Source: Elusimicrobiota bacterium
Lineage (GTDB): Bacteria > Elusimicrobiota > UBA5214 > JBBAAG01
NCBI GenBank assembly: GCA_041658405.1
Contig: JBBAAG010000009.1
Span: forward strand, 8,172-72,171
DNA: 64,000 bases
Reading direction: 5' to 3'
Positions 56,777 to 64,000 of the stretch are shown here, one piece after another; the first letter of the stretch is position 1; each line of letters opens with the position of its first letter. Position numbers and translations under genes: made by a program. A model generated the notes under the pieces. The model did not search any database. It had not been told where the DNA came from and worked only from the letters and a program-made list of their open reading frames with translations.

Positions 56777-59700
56777 TTACCTTATGACAACCACTTTACC
56801 TGTCTGCTTGAAAACATTTGATTCAAGATAGGTAAAGTAGATGCCGTTAGACACCTTCTTATTTTCCTCATTTGTTCCATCCCATTCAATCGCACCCCAC
56901 CCGTTCTTTTGGTCACCATTAATAATTTTCACGAGTTCACCTGCCATATTATACACTTTTAACCTTATAAACGACGCATCCTCAACGAGATAGTATTGTA
57001 TAACAGCTTTTGCATTACTGGTGCCGTCTAACTTATTACCCATAACACGCATAAGATTTTCTGTCTTACTGATATTCAAACTGACATAGTAAATATTTGA
57101 CTTTTTTAGTCCCGCTTCATCTTCCATATCAACCTGCACGTTTAACACCTGCCCTGAAACAAGGTCTGTTTCTTTTAAAATATACGCGTAAGTATAGTTA
57201 ATCACAGCGTTCTGTATTACCATAGACGTCCTTGTGGCAATACGGTTATTTATCTTTACGACAGGATCAGCTTTCAAAGGTTCCGTAACAGCAAACTTTA
57301 CAAGCAACTGCCCTAACTTTGTAATTACTGAAGGTACTGTCTTAACATCCTGTGTTTCCGGTGGTTCGGAATCAACCGGCGTACCCTGCACGCTCTGTGT
57401 ATACCCACTGGGGTTACCCTTAGCATCCACCGCAATTATACGGTACCAGTACGGAACATTATTCTTCAATCCTGAATCAGTAACTGATGTAAACCCTTTT
57501 TTTACAACATTAACTTCAGAATACGTTCCGTTTTCTCCGGTTTCTGAACGGTAAATACGGTATTCCGCGACATCCGTATCTGCGCTTTCCGTCCAGTTTA
57601 CCAACAACTGTTTACCTGAAGCCACTGTTACTAGCTGCGGAATACCCGGTACTGCCGGGGCAATCATGTCCGTGGAACAAGATGCATATGTCCCCGTGGC
57701 AGGAAGAACTGTACTTTCATTACCTGAAGTATCATATGCCGTAACAGTATAATAATATGTTACACCATTTACCAGGCTGACATGCACAAAATCCTGGCTT
57801 GCGATATCCGCTTGATACTGTTCCATTGCTAATAACTCAAACGGTCCCGAGGTAGAAATTGAAGAGTAGTATACGCGATAGCCCGCGATGTCGTCTTCAT
57901 CCGCTGTACTTGCGTTCCACGCTACTTTTATCTCACCCCCATCATCGGTACTTGATACCTCTAAACCCTGGACGGCTGTTGGAACGGTTGTATCCACCCC
58001 GGTAGTATAACCAGACACCATAGACGAATCATCACTGACATTCCCTGCATTATCCGCTGAGCGTACTTTATAAAAATACGTTGTCCCTTTCAATAACCCT
58101 GTATCGATATAAGTTTCCGACTTTATTCCGGTTGCTACAACTATTGAATACACGCCATTCGCCTGGTTCCCGCGGTAAAGTTTGTAGTGTTCAGTATTTT
58201 CGACACTGTCCCACCTCAAACTCAAACTCCCACCGGTACCAAGATCAGTTAATGCAAGATTTGCCGGCGGAATAGGCTTTTCCCCAACACCGGTAGGAAT
58301 TGCGGTAACTTCTGAAGAATACATACTTTCATTTTTGTTTGTACTATCCACTGAAGTTAATACGTAGTAATACTTTTTACCGTTTTCTAACCGTAAATCT
58401 GTGTAGCTCGTAAGAGTTTTTGAAATCACAGCAACAACTTTTGATGAGTCATAATTACCCGATACTTCAGACCGGTAAAGCCTGTATTCCTGAAGATCCA
58501 AAGCAGAAACTACGCTCCATGATAACTTAACCTTCCCGCCTTCGCTTGTGTTCACAGCACTAAATCCTGCGGGTACACCAGGCGGTGAGACGTCGTTTAT
58601 TGGATACATAAATGATACGTTTGAAAACTGGTCAGACTCACCAGCAGAATTAAACGCCTTTATCTTAAAGTAGTAGGTTGTACTATTAACCAAACCTATC
58701 CTGGTACTAAAAGTTACTGTACTTGTCATCACAGAATCATAACCTGATGAATACGTAGTTGATTCCCACACAGTATACCCGATTGCAGCGGTATGGTTTG
58801 TATCCACTACCGGCGCTGACCACCAAAGTTCTATCATTCCACTTTTACCATTATTTTTTGTCTGAAGATTAAACGGTGCGTTAGGTTTTGTTATACTCTC
58901 AACTGGCTCTGCGGATGCTACAGCAGATACTGCGCTATCACCTATATTATTAAATGCCTTTACTACATAATAATACCTAGTACGGTTAGTCAACCCAGTA
59001 TCTATATACGACGTTTCTACTGTTTGGTCCAACATCTTTGTGGTATTATCCCATGGCCCTGTATTTGAGTTAGACCTATACAACCTATATCCTGCAGACG
59101 CATCACCTGTTGATGATGGTTTCCATATAACCCGTATCTGCCCGGCAATACCTGTAGCAACAGCAGTTACATCAGTTGGCGGGTTTGGCGCTTTAGTCGA
59201 TACTCTCCCCAAAGCCATAAGATGACCGTCACATGTACCGACATACACGCGTTCACCATAAGGAACCATTGCACTCGTAACCGTTCCTACACCCGCACGA
59301 TATTTCCAGTACAATGACCCGCTGTTACCGTTATCTTTTACCGCAAAAACCAAACCGTTAAACCGGCTCGGCCCGTAAACCACACCGTCTTTTTCTATGA
59401 CACGGCTTCTCCTAGTTTCTGCAACAGCTTCACCTGCCTTGTCATATAATCTGACGTTCCACACAGGCGATCCGCCGGAAGCTACGGTGTATGCTCTCAT
59501 ATAACCATTTGTACTTTTGATATAAACATGCGTTCCCGCTTCATTCACGCCTAATGAATTCCAGGTCGCTTGCGAATTTTGTGTGCTCCATTTAACAGTA
59601 CCATCCGCGGAATCAACACAGATTAACCCGGCAGTATATCCTGACCTTGGTGCACCCGCACCAAAAACGCATCCTCCTGAAATTACAGGGTCAGAGATCG

Positions 59701-61639
59701 CAGGAGCATAATAGAAACTTGTAGCTACTAATGACTCCCATTTTTTTGCACCGGCAAGTGTTACTGCATGCATATACCCGGACCAGTTAGTAAAATACAC
59801 TGCGTTGTTAAATATAACCGGGGTGTTACACATTTCCTTGTGGCCCTGTATTACCGACCCGCCGTGGGTAGTTGCCCGGCCGTCATATTTCCACTTAAGC
59901 TTGCCGTCAGTTAAATTAACTGCATATAAATCCCCGTCAATTGCGCCAAAATACACCACGCCGTTATCAATCCTCGGCGTCCCGTAGATTGACGTAGGCG
60001 AGTCAGGATAACCTAAACTAACCTCATTTGCCGGGTCATCAGGAACTGTATAACGCCACTTTAACGCTCCGCTGGACGCGTCAACTGCGAATAAATTTCC
60101 GTTATATGAACCAAACACCACTGTTTGTCCGTCCACTGCCGGGCCGGAACTTTCTTCTAACGCTTCGCCATACTTATTTTTATCAAATTTCCATATCTCT
60201 GTACCGTTTATGTCATAACAAAAAGCATATCTGCCGTATGGGTTAAGATACAAATTATTGTTTGCCACAGCCATATCCGCTTGTATATCTGCGCCGACAT
60301 CTTTTCTCCATACTGACGCGCGGGCATAATCGTCGGTCTCCGTTTTTCTTACGTTAACATTCACCCAAACGTTACGATACCACTTTTTCCCGTCGGTAGT
60401 ATCAAACCGTACTTTAAGCCTGTGTATCCCGTTTATCTGATACCACGGTGCCGCTAAGGTTCTGCTATTAAGCGCATCATATTCCGCAAGGCACGCTGCA
60501 AAATCTACGTTCGCCGTTGCCGTTGCAACTGATGAACTTACTTGTACAACTGTCATAGGTTTGAAATATGTATTAGCAAAAAGATCACCTGTTGCAGGGC
60601 AGCCCCCGTCATCTATCTGATAATACGCGGAAGTAATTCCTGCGATATGCCCCTGGTATAATTCAATTTTTACGCTGACCGCTTTAGTTGTATCTGTGAG
60701 ATACTCATCATTCACCGGTGAATTAAATGTTATCTTAGGATACCGCGGTGCGGGAAGGTTTATCGTACCTCTTGGTGCACTTAGGGTACCGTTTGTGGGA
60801 TAATCACGGACTTCAATTTTGCTAGGTGAAATGTTTATTACCCCTACACCGCCATATATACCTGATCCTGCTGTATTTTCATCCATAACACCGTCAAACG
60901 AAAACGCTGAAACGTTATCGTTGGTCCCGGTATAATTCTTTTTACTATGCACATGCCCGTATAACATTAGTGTAACATTATAATTTTTTAATAGTTCCAC
61001 TAACACCCGCGCGTTATCAACATACCGGCCTTCACCCATGGTACTGGCAGTTTCATCAACCGGATGATGTAAAAAACATACCACAGGCCCGCCGATACTC
61101 GCCACAGGACTGGCATCGAGAGTAGATTTTATCCAGTCAAGTTCCGGTCGGGACATATGCCCGTCATCGCCGTTGTTGCACATTGCTCCGTTGAGGAGAA
61201 GAAAATGGTATGCTTTTGTGGGATCAAACCCTGCGGCACTGGAATGATTACCATTAACGTCGTACATAAAACTACTCCGCGCAGCACCCACGCGTTCACG
61301 GTAGTTTATGGAGCCCGCTCCGCGAATAGAATCGTGGTTCCCCGGTGAACCTTCATATAATGCAATTGATGAGTTAAAGTTTTTTACTATACTTTTGTAC
61401 ATATCATATTCTCTTCTCAACCCGGCTTCAGCCATATCGCCTGGATTTGCAACAAATTTTGGTGCCGGGCTCATACTATTTACCATTGTAACCGCTGCCT
61501 GTGCACGCGGATTTGTATACCCTGTGGGATAAAGTATATGGGTATCCGTAAAAACCAGAAATTGAAAATCTGCGTATACAATAGATGATATACACAAAAG
61601 AATCGTTAATACACAAAAACACATTTTCTTCCCGAACAT
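56777..61639 (-). CDS. Giant exported mosaic: phosphoesterase - PQQ propeller - six Fn3 - FlgD-like tail
   Basis: 1620 residues from the ATG at 61639 (GGAGG eight bases upstream; longer in-frame starts run into rsmD). Signal peptide (CFCVLTILLCISSIVYA). Calcineurin-like phosphoesterase with FTDTH, PGDMAEA, GSPGNHDS, LHHPVD and YGHVHSK, all metal ligands present (about 20-265). Then a strand-rich domain (to about 460), PQQ/BamB-type propeller blades (about 480-800: NGNLFAVDASSGALKWRY, GDLYAVNLTDGKLKWKY), six fibronectin type III domains (about 830-1420) and a C-terminal FlgD-like Ig domain ending LIRLKVYNMAGELVKI, GWGAIEWDGTNEE and GKVVVIR. The tail resembles export/sorting domains used by several Gram-negative phyla. 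Acts at the cell surface, substrate unknown. Confidence 0.85.
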   Translation of the reverse strand: MFGKKMCFCVLTILLCISSIVYADFQFLVFTDTHILYPTGYTNPRAQAAVTMVNSMSPAPKFVANPGDMAEAGLRREYDMYKSIVKNFNSSIALYEGSPGNHDSIRGAGSINYRERVGAARSSFMYDVNGNHSSAAGFDPTKAYHFLLLNGAMCNNGDDGHMSRPELDWIKSTLDASPVASIGGPVVCFLHHPVDETASTMGEGRYVDNARVLVELLKNYNVTLMLYGHVHSKKNYTGTNDNVSAFSFDGVMDENTAGSGIYGGVGVINISPSKIEVRDYPTNGTLSAPRGTINLPAPRYPKITFNSPVNDEYLTDTTKAVSVKIELYQGHIAGITSAYYQIDDGGCPATGDLFANTYFKPMTVVQVSSSVATATANVDFAACLAEYDALNSRTLAAPWYQINGIHRLKVRFDTTDGKKWYRNVWVNVNVRKTETDDYARASVWRKDVGADIQADMAVANNNLYLNPYGRYAFCYDINGTEIWKFDKNKYGEALEESSGPAVDGQTVVFGSYNGNLFAVDASSGALKWRYTVPDDPANEVSLGYPDSPTSIYGTPRIDNGVVYFGAIDGDLYAVNLTDGKLKWKYDGRATTHGGSVIQGHKEMCNTPVIFNNAVYFTNWSGYMHAVTLAGAKKWESLVATSFYYAPAISDPVISGGCVFGAGAPRSGYTAGLICVDSADGTVKWSTQNSQATWNSLGVNEAGTHVYIKSTNGYMRAYTVASGGSPVWNVRLYDKAGEAVAETRRSRVIEKDGVVYGPSRFNGLVFAVKDNGNSGSLYWKYRAGVGTVTSAMVPYGERVYVGTCDGHLMALGRVSTKAPNPPTDVTAVATGIAGQIRVIWKPSSTGDASAGYRLYRSNSNTGPWDNTTKMLDQTVETSYIDTGLTNRTRYYYVVKAFNNIGDSAVSAVASAEPVESITKPNAPFNLQTKNNGKSGMIELWWSAPVVDTNHTAAIGYTVWESTTYSSGYDSVMTSTVTFSTRIGLVNSTTYYFKIKAFNSAGESDQFSNVSFMYPINDVSPPGVPAGFSAVNTSEGGKVKLSWSVVSALDLQEYRLYRSEVSGNYDSSKVVAVISKTLTSYTDLRLENGKKYYYVLTSVDSTNKNESMYSSEVTAIPTGVGEKPIPPANLALTDLGTGGSLSLRWDSVENTEHYKLYRGNQANGVYSIVVATGIKSETYIDTGLLKGTTYFYKVRSADNAGNVSDDSSMVSGYTTGVDTTVPTAVQGLEVSSTDDGGEIKVAWNASTADEDDIAGYRVYYSSISTSGPFELLAMEQYQADIASQDFVHVSLVNGVTYYYTVTAYDTSGNESTVLPATGTYASCSTDMIAPAVPGIPQLVTVASGKQLLVNWTESADTDVAEYRIYRSETGENGTYSEVNVVKKGFTSVTDSGLKNNVPYWYRIIAVDAKGNPSGYTQSVQGTPVDSEPPETQDVKTVPSVITKLGQLLVKFAVTEPLKADPVVKINNRIATRTSMVIQNAVINYTYAYILKETDLVSGQVLNVQVDMEDEAGLKKSNIYYVSLNISKTENLMRVMGNKLDGTSNAKAVIQYYLVEDASFIRLKVYNMAGELVKIINGDQKNGWGAIEWDGTNEENKKVSNGIYFTYLESNVFKQTGKVVVIR

Positions 61640-61706
61640 CTGAACTTCCTCCCATGTCATCATAAAAATAAACGGTTTATTAACTTTTAATATACAAGTA
61701 TATCCA

Positions 61707-62270
61707 CTAGGCACGATAAAAGTCAAGAACGGTATCACCATAACGTTCAGACCGGAACAATGCCAGGGTTCCAACAGAACCAGGTAATTTTTCAGTATCA
61801 TGATGCTGAACTATGACCCACGCACCGGGACGAAATATTTTTAGCACGGATATTATCTCCACGGTATTCACTCCAAGTTTAACAAACGCGCCGGTATCAT
61901 CATGATACGGCGTCCCGGCAAAAATTATGTTAAATTCATATGGAATAAACAACCTAGGGTCAACCGTCCGCGGTAAAACTTCAGCTTCTTCTGGAACCCT
62001 TATCCCGCAAAGTTGAAGATTCTGTGTAATTATTCGCACAGACCGGCGGTTATTATCTACAAACACAGCTTTTTTTGCACCCCGGGATAACGCTTCAATC
62101 CCCACACTCCCGCTACCGGCATAGAGGTCAAGAAACATTGCACCGCGCAGTTTCGGCGTCATAATATCGAACAACGATTTTTTTATACGTGAAAGTATCG
62201 GCCGGACTTCAAGCCCAGGCAAAGTCTTCAATTGCCGTCGTATATATTTCCCTGCGATTATGCGTAACAT
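61707..62270 (-). CDS. rsmD: RsmD-like 16S rRNA methyltransferase with altered catalytic motif
   Basis: 187 residues, usual length. MLRIIAGKYIRRQLKT and RPILSRIKKSLFDIMTP are the RsmD N-terminal motif, and FLDLYAGSGSVGIEALSRGAK is SAM motif I with VFVDNNRRSV (motif II). In the family the catalytic motif IV is DPPY; here it is AGTPY (FAGTPYHDD), so the acidic residue and first Pro are lost. It may have altered or no activity on G966, or the residue is replaced elsewhere. Followed by the giant mosaic gene at a distance of 67 bases. Confidence 0.82.
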   Translation of the reverse strand: MLRIIAGKYIRRQLKTLPGLEVRPILSRIKKSLFDIMTPKLRGAMFLDLYAGSGSVGIEALSRGAKKAVFVDNNRRSVRIITQNLQLCGIRVPEEAEVLPRTVDPRLFIPYEFNIIFAGTPYHDDTGAFVKLGVNTVEIISVLKIFRPGAWVIVQHHDTEKLPGSVGTLALFRSERYGDTVLDFYRA

Positions 62271-62303
62271 ATCATGTATTATACAAAATTACCCGTGTTT
62301 AAT

Positions 62304-62353
62304 AGAAAAAACAGAACGGGGATATAGAAAACTATTTCTCTGTATCCCCGTTC
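62304..62353 (-). terminator. Rho-independent terminator of the RRM gene
   Basis: On the minus strand an 11-bp stem, GAACGGGGATA (62343-62353 read on the minus strand) with TATCCCCGTTC (62314-62324), encloses an 18-base loop, and a T6 run (62306-62311) follows. It ends the RRM transcript 75 bases past its stop. Confidence 0.8.
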
Positions 62354-62427
62354 ACTTATTAGTTTATTTTAAGAAGCGGTAAAACTATTGTTCTCCGCTA
62401 CGTATATCTAAACTACTACGCTGGTTC

Positions 62428-62748
62428 TTAGAACCGGTCCCGTCTCGGAGGACGATCACCGCCACCAAAACCACGTCCGCCGCCGCCTTCACTGCGTTCA
62501 CGCGGAGGGCGCGCTTCAGCGACGTTAATTTTACGCCCACCGATTTCGGTGCCGTTAACTATCTCGATCGCCTTCTTTGCTTCTTCTTCTGTTGACATCT
62601 CAACAAAAGCGAACCCGCGCGACTTATCCGTGTATTTATCTTTAATTACACTTGCGCTGGTCACTGTCCCTGCTTTTGCAAACGCTTCTTTAAGCTCTGC
62701 GTCCGTTGTTGTAAAACTCAAGTTGCCTACAAATAATTTCATACCCAT
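62428..62748 (-). CDS. Glycine-rich RRM RNA-binding protein
   Basis: 106 residues. One RNA recognition motif with RNP2 LFVGNLSF and RNP1 RGFAFVEM, then a Gly/Arg-rich tail (GGGGRGFGGGDRPPRRDRF). Such small RRM proteins are widespread in several bacterial phyla and bind single-stranded RNA, often induced by cold. The gene has its own promoter at 62964 and a leader of about 210 bases, and ends in a terminator. Start at 62748 (MGM) or two codons later at MKLFVGN. Confidence 0.93.
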   Translation of the reverse strand: MGMKLFVGNLSFTTTDAELKEAFAKAGTVTSASVIKDKYTDKSRGFAFVEMSTEEEAKKAIEIVNGTEIGGRKINVAEARPPRERSEGGGGRGFGGGDRPPRRDRF

Positions 62749-62957
62749 TCTTACTTACTCATCCTTTTTCTTATTCTTTAACCTCGCACTAGCAAACTTT
62801 TAATTCAAAAAACTGCTACTGCTTTTCTTCCACAACCGATACTCTACTCGACCCTTCTCAGAAAACTACGCTCTAAGATGTTTATTTTTCACGTTAATTT
62901 AACTTTCGCTGGTGAATTCAGCTATTCCCTTCCAAACCTCTCTTTACATTAATCTAT
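62749..62957 (-). other. Long untranslated leader of the RRM gene
   Basis: About 209 bases between the expected transcription start and the ATG, with no open reading frame of note. Small-RRM and cold-shock genes elsewhere have long leaders that fold into temperature-sensitive structures. No conserved motif was recognised here. Confidence 0.45.
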
Positions 62958-62963
62958 TAAGAT

Positions 62964-62991
62964 ATTGTACTACATTATTATTATTAATCAA
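62964..62991 (-). promoter_or_regulatory. Promoter of the RRM gene
   Basis: TTGATT (62986-62991), 16 bases, TACAAT (62964-62969) on the minus strand. The distance to the ATG is about 215 bases. The glutamine synthetase gene ends at 63035 on the same strand, so the promoter lies between the two genes. Confidence 0.6.
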
Positions 62992-63034
62992 GTAAAATAA
63001 ATAATATTCTTTAAAAAGAACAACTAACTAAATT

Positions 63035-64000
63035 TTACAGTATCGGCAAATACTTCTCAAGTTCGTAATTTGTAACGAACTTACGGTAATTATCCCACTC
63101 AACCTTTTTGTTCTCCACAAATTCGGTGAACATATGTTCTCCAAGCGTATCCTTCACTAACTGACTTTTTTCGGTTAACTGCAACGCCTCATATAAACTC
63201 CCCGGAAGCATATCAATCTTCCGGCGTTTACGTTCCGTTAACGGCATATCATAAACATTTTCTTCTACAGGTTCAGGTACCGCAAGTTTTTCTTCCAACC
63301 CCCTCAACCCAGCACGTAATAGCACGGAAAACGCGAGGTACGGGTTACAGGAAGGATCAGGTGAACGTAACTCAATACGTGTCGCATGCTCTTTCCCGGG
63401 TTTATACATAGGTACACGAATAAGGTCAGAACGGTTTTGTTGCGCCCATGAAAGATATACTGGCGCTTCGTATCCCGCAACCAACCGTTTATACGAGTTT
63501 ACCCATTGGTTAAGAATTGACGATACTTCCGGTGTATACTTCAATAACCCCGCAACAAACTGCTGTGCATCTTTTGACAAGAAATACTGTCCCTTGGCAT
63601 CAAAAAACGCGTTTTTACTACCCTTGAAGCACGACATATGCGTGTGCATCCCGGACCCGTTCTGTCCAATCAACGGTTTGGGCATAAACGTTGCGTAAAC
63701 ATCATGTTTATACGCAATCTCTTTTACTACCAGCCGGTAGGCCATAACATTATCTGCCATCCGCAGCGCATCGGTATACCTAAGATCAATTTCGTGCTGG
63801 CTCGGTGCGACTTCGTGATGGCAATACTCAACCTTAATACCCATTTGTTCAAGCGCAATCACGGTATCTCTCCGCAAATCTATCGCCTCATCCCGCGGGG
63901 TAAGGTCAAAATATCCGCCTTTATCCAGAAGTTCGGTTCCGCTTGAATTTTTGAAATAAAAATATTCAAGTTCCGGCCCGACATAGAAATGGTCATACCC
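63035..64000 (-). CDS. glnA: Glutamine synthetase type I, 5' part beyond right edge
   Basis: 322 codons are open to the right edge; the first 120 or so residues are missing. GPELEYFYF (beta-strand with metal ligands), HHEVAPSQHEIDLRY (catalytic Glu/His), FMPKPLIGQNGSGMHTHMS (glutamate flap and substrate loop), NSYKRLVAGYEAPVYLSWAQ and the ATP-site RIELRSPDPSCNPYLAF all match. It makes glutamine from glutamate, ammonia and ATP. The loop around the adenylylation Tyr of GSI-beta is not seen at the C-terminal region, so it is probably of the GSI-alpha type without adenylylation; that point is an inference. Confidence 0.96.
   Translation of the reverse strand, partial: GYDHFYVGPELEYFYFKNSSGTELLDKGGYFDLTPRDEAIDLRRDTVIALEQMGIKVEYCHHEVAPSQHEIDLRYTDALRMADNVMAYRLVVKEIAYKHDVYATFMPKPLIGQNGSGMHTHMSCFKGSKNAFFDAKGQYFLSKDAQQFVAGLLKYTPEVSSILNQWVNSYKRLVAGYEAPVYLSWAQQNRSDLIRVPMYKPGKEHATRIELRSPDPSCNPYLAFSVLLRAGLRGLEEKLAVPEPVEENVYDMPLTERKRRKIDMLPGSLYEALQLTEKSQLVKDTLGEHMFTEFVENKKVEWDNYRKFVTNYELEKYLPIL

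Overview
The window is gene-dense bacterial DNA with moderate G+C, short intergenic gaps and many ATGA or GTGA overlaps. It fits an envelope with an outer membrane (type IV pilus secretin, CsgG-like proteins with barrel-like tails, FlgD-like C-terminal domain on a secreted giant) and a fermentative or anaerobic lifestyle (PduL-type phosphotransacylase, class I two-subunit fumarase, a membrane complex related to energy-converting hydrogenases). HrcA/CIRCE control of groESL is present. No rRNA or other lineage marker is present. The mix resembles uncultivated Gram-negative-type phyla such as Elusimicrobiota or Omnitrophota, but that placement is only an inference.

Layout. 1-5.4 kb: a sugar-catabolism locus with a FAD-dependent oxidoreductase cut by the left edge, coupled to a TIM-barrel sugar isomerase, and a divergent secreted CBM9-like/DUF4091 protein. 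5.5-7.2 kb: two AT-rich exported proteins of unknown function. 7.4-8.7 kb: a lone AAA/DUF4143 ATPase with a striking palindromic, apparently leaderless promoter. 9-11.1 kb: groES-groEL under a perfect CIRCE. 11.1-15.3 kb: a receiver-domain protein with a long motif-rich linker, coaX, the two fumarase subunits and tRNA-Glu(CUC). 15.3-20.9 kb: a hybrid histidine-kinase-like sensor with three GAF domains, coupled to an odd DnaA-like ATPase that lacks the DNA-box-binding domain. 20.9-24.7 kb: tpiA, pduL, rpiB, a TPR protein, a CsgG-like protein and deoC, which together resemble the enzyme core of sugar-phosphate microcompartments but without shell genes. 24.9-40.9 kb: one long type IV pilus operon (two alpha/alpha-toroid-like secreted proteins, pilB, pilT, pilC, four pilin-like genes, pilM, pilN, a pilO-pilP fusion, pilQ, TPR). 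41-44.6 kb: argB, argD and an SH3-NlpC/P60-SUMF fusion. 44.8-47.1 kb: a tandem pair of AT-rich CsgG-like proteins. 47.1-47.7 kb: an exported flavodoxin-like protein. 47.8-54.9 kb: a six-gene membrane complex of the Hyf/Nuo superfamily. 54.9-61.6 kb: a Gfo/Idh/MocA oxidoreductase, a sugar isomerase and a 1620-residue mosaic exported protein. 61.7-64 kb: an RsmD-like methyltransferase, an RRM protein with a long leader, and glutamine synthetase cut by the right edge.

The most notable item is the six-gene complex at 47.9-54.9 kb. Its large subunit keeps the NuoC/NuoD-like fold signatures and the small subunit keeps four iron-sulfur cysteines, but the large subunit has lost three of the four cysteines that hold the Ni-Fe centre. 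It is therefore best read as an energy-converting-hydrogenase-related (Ehr-type) complex of unknown substrate, not as a hydrogenase. Next in interest are the DnaA-like chimera, the operator-promoter of the DUF4143 gene, the receiver protein with repeated short linear motifs, the shell-less sugar-phosphate cluster and the RsmD homologue with an altered catalytic motif.
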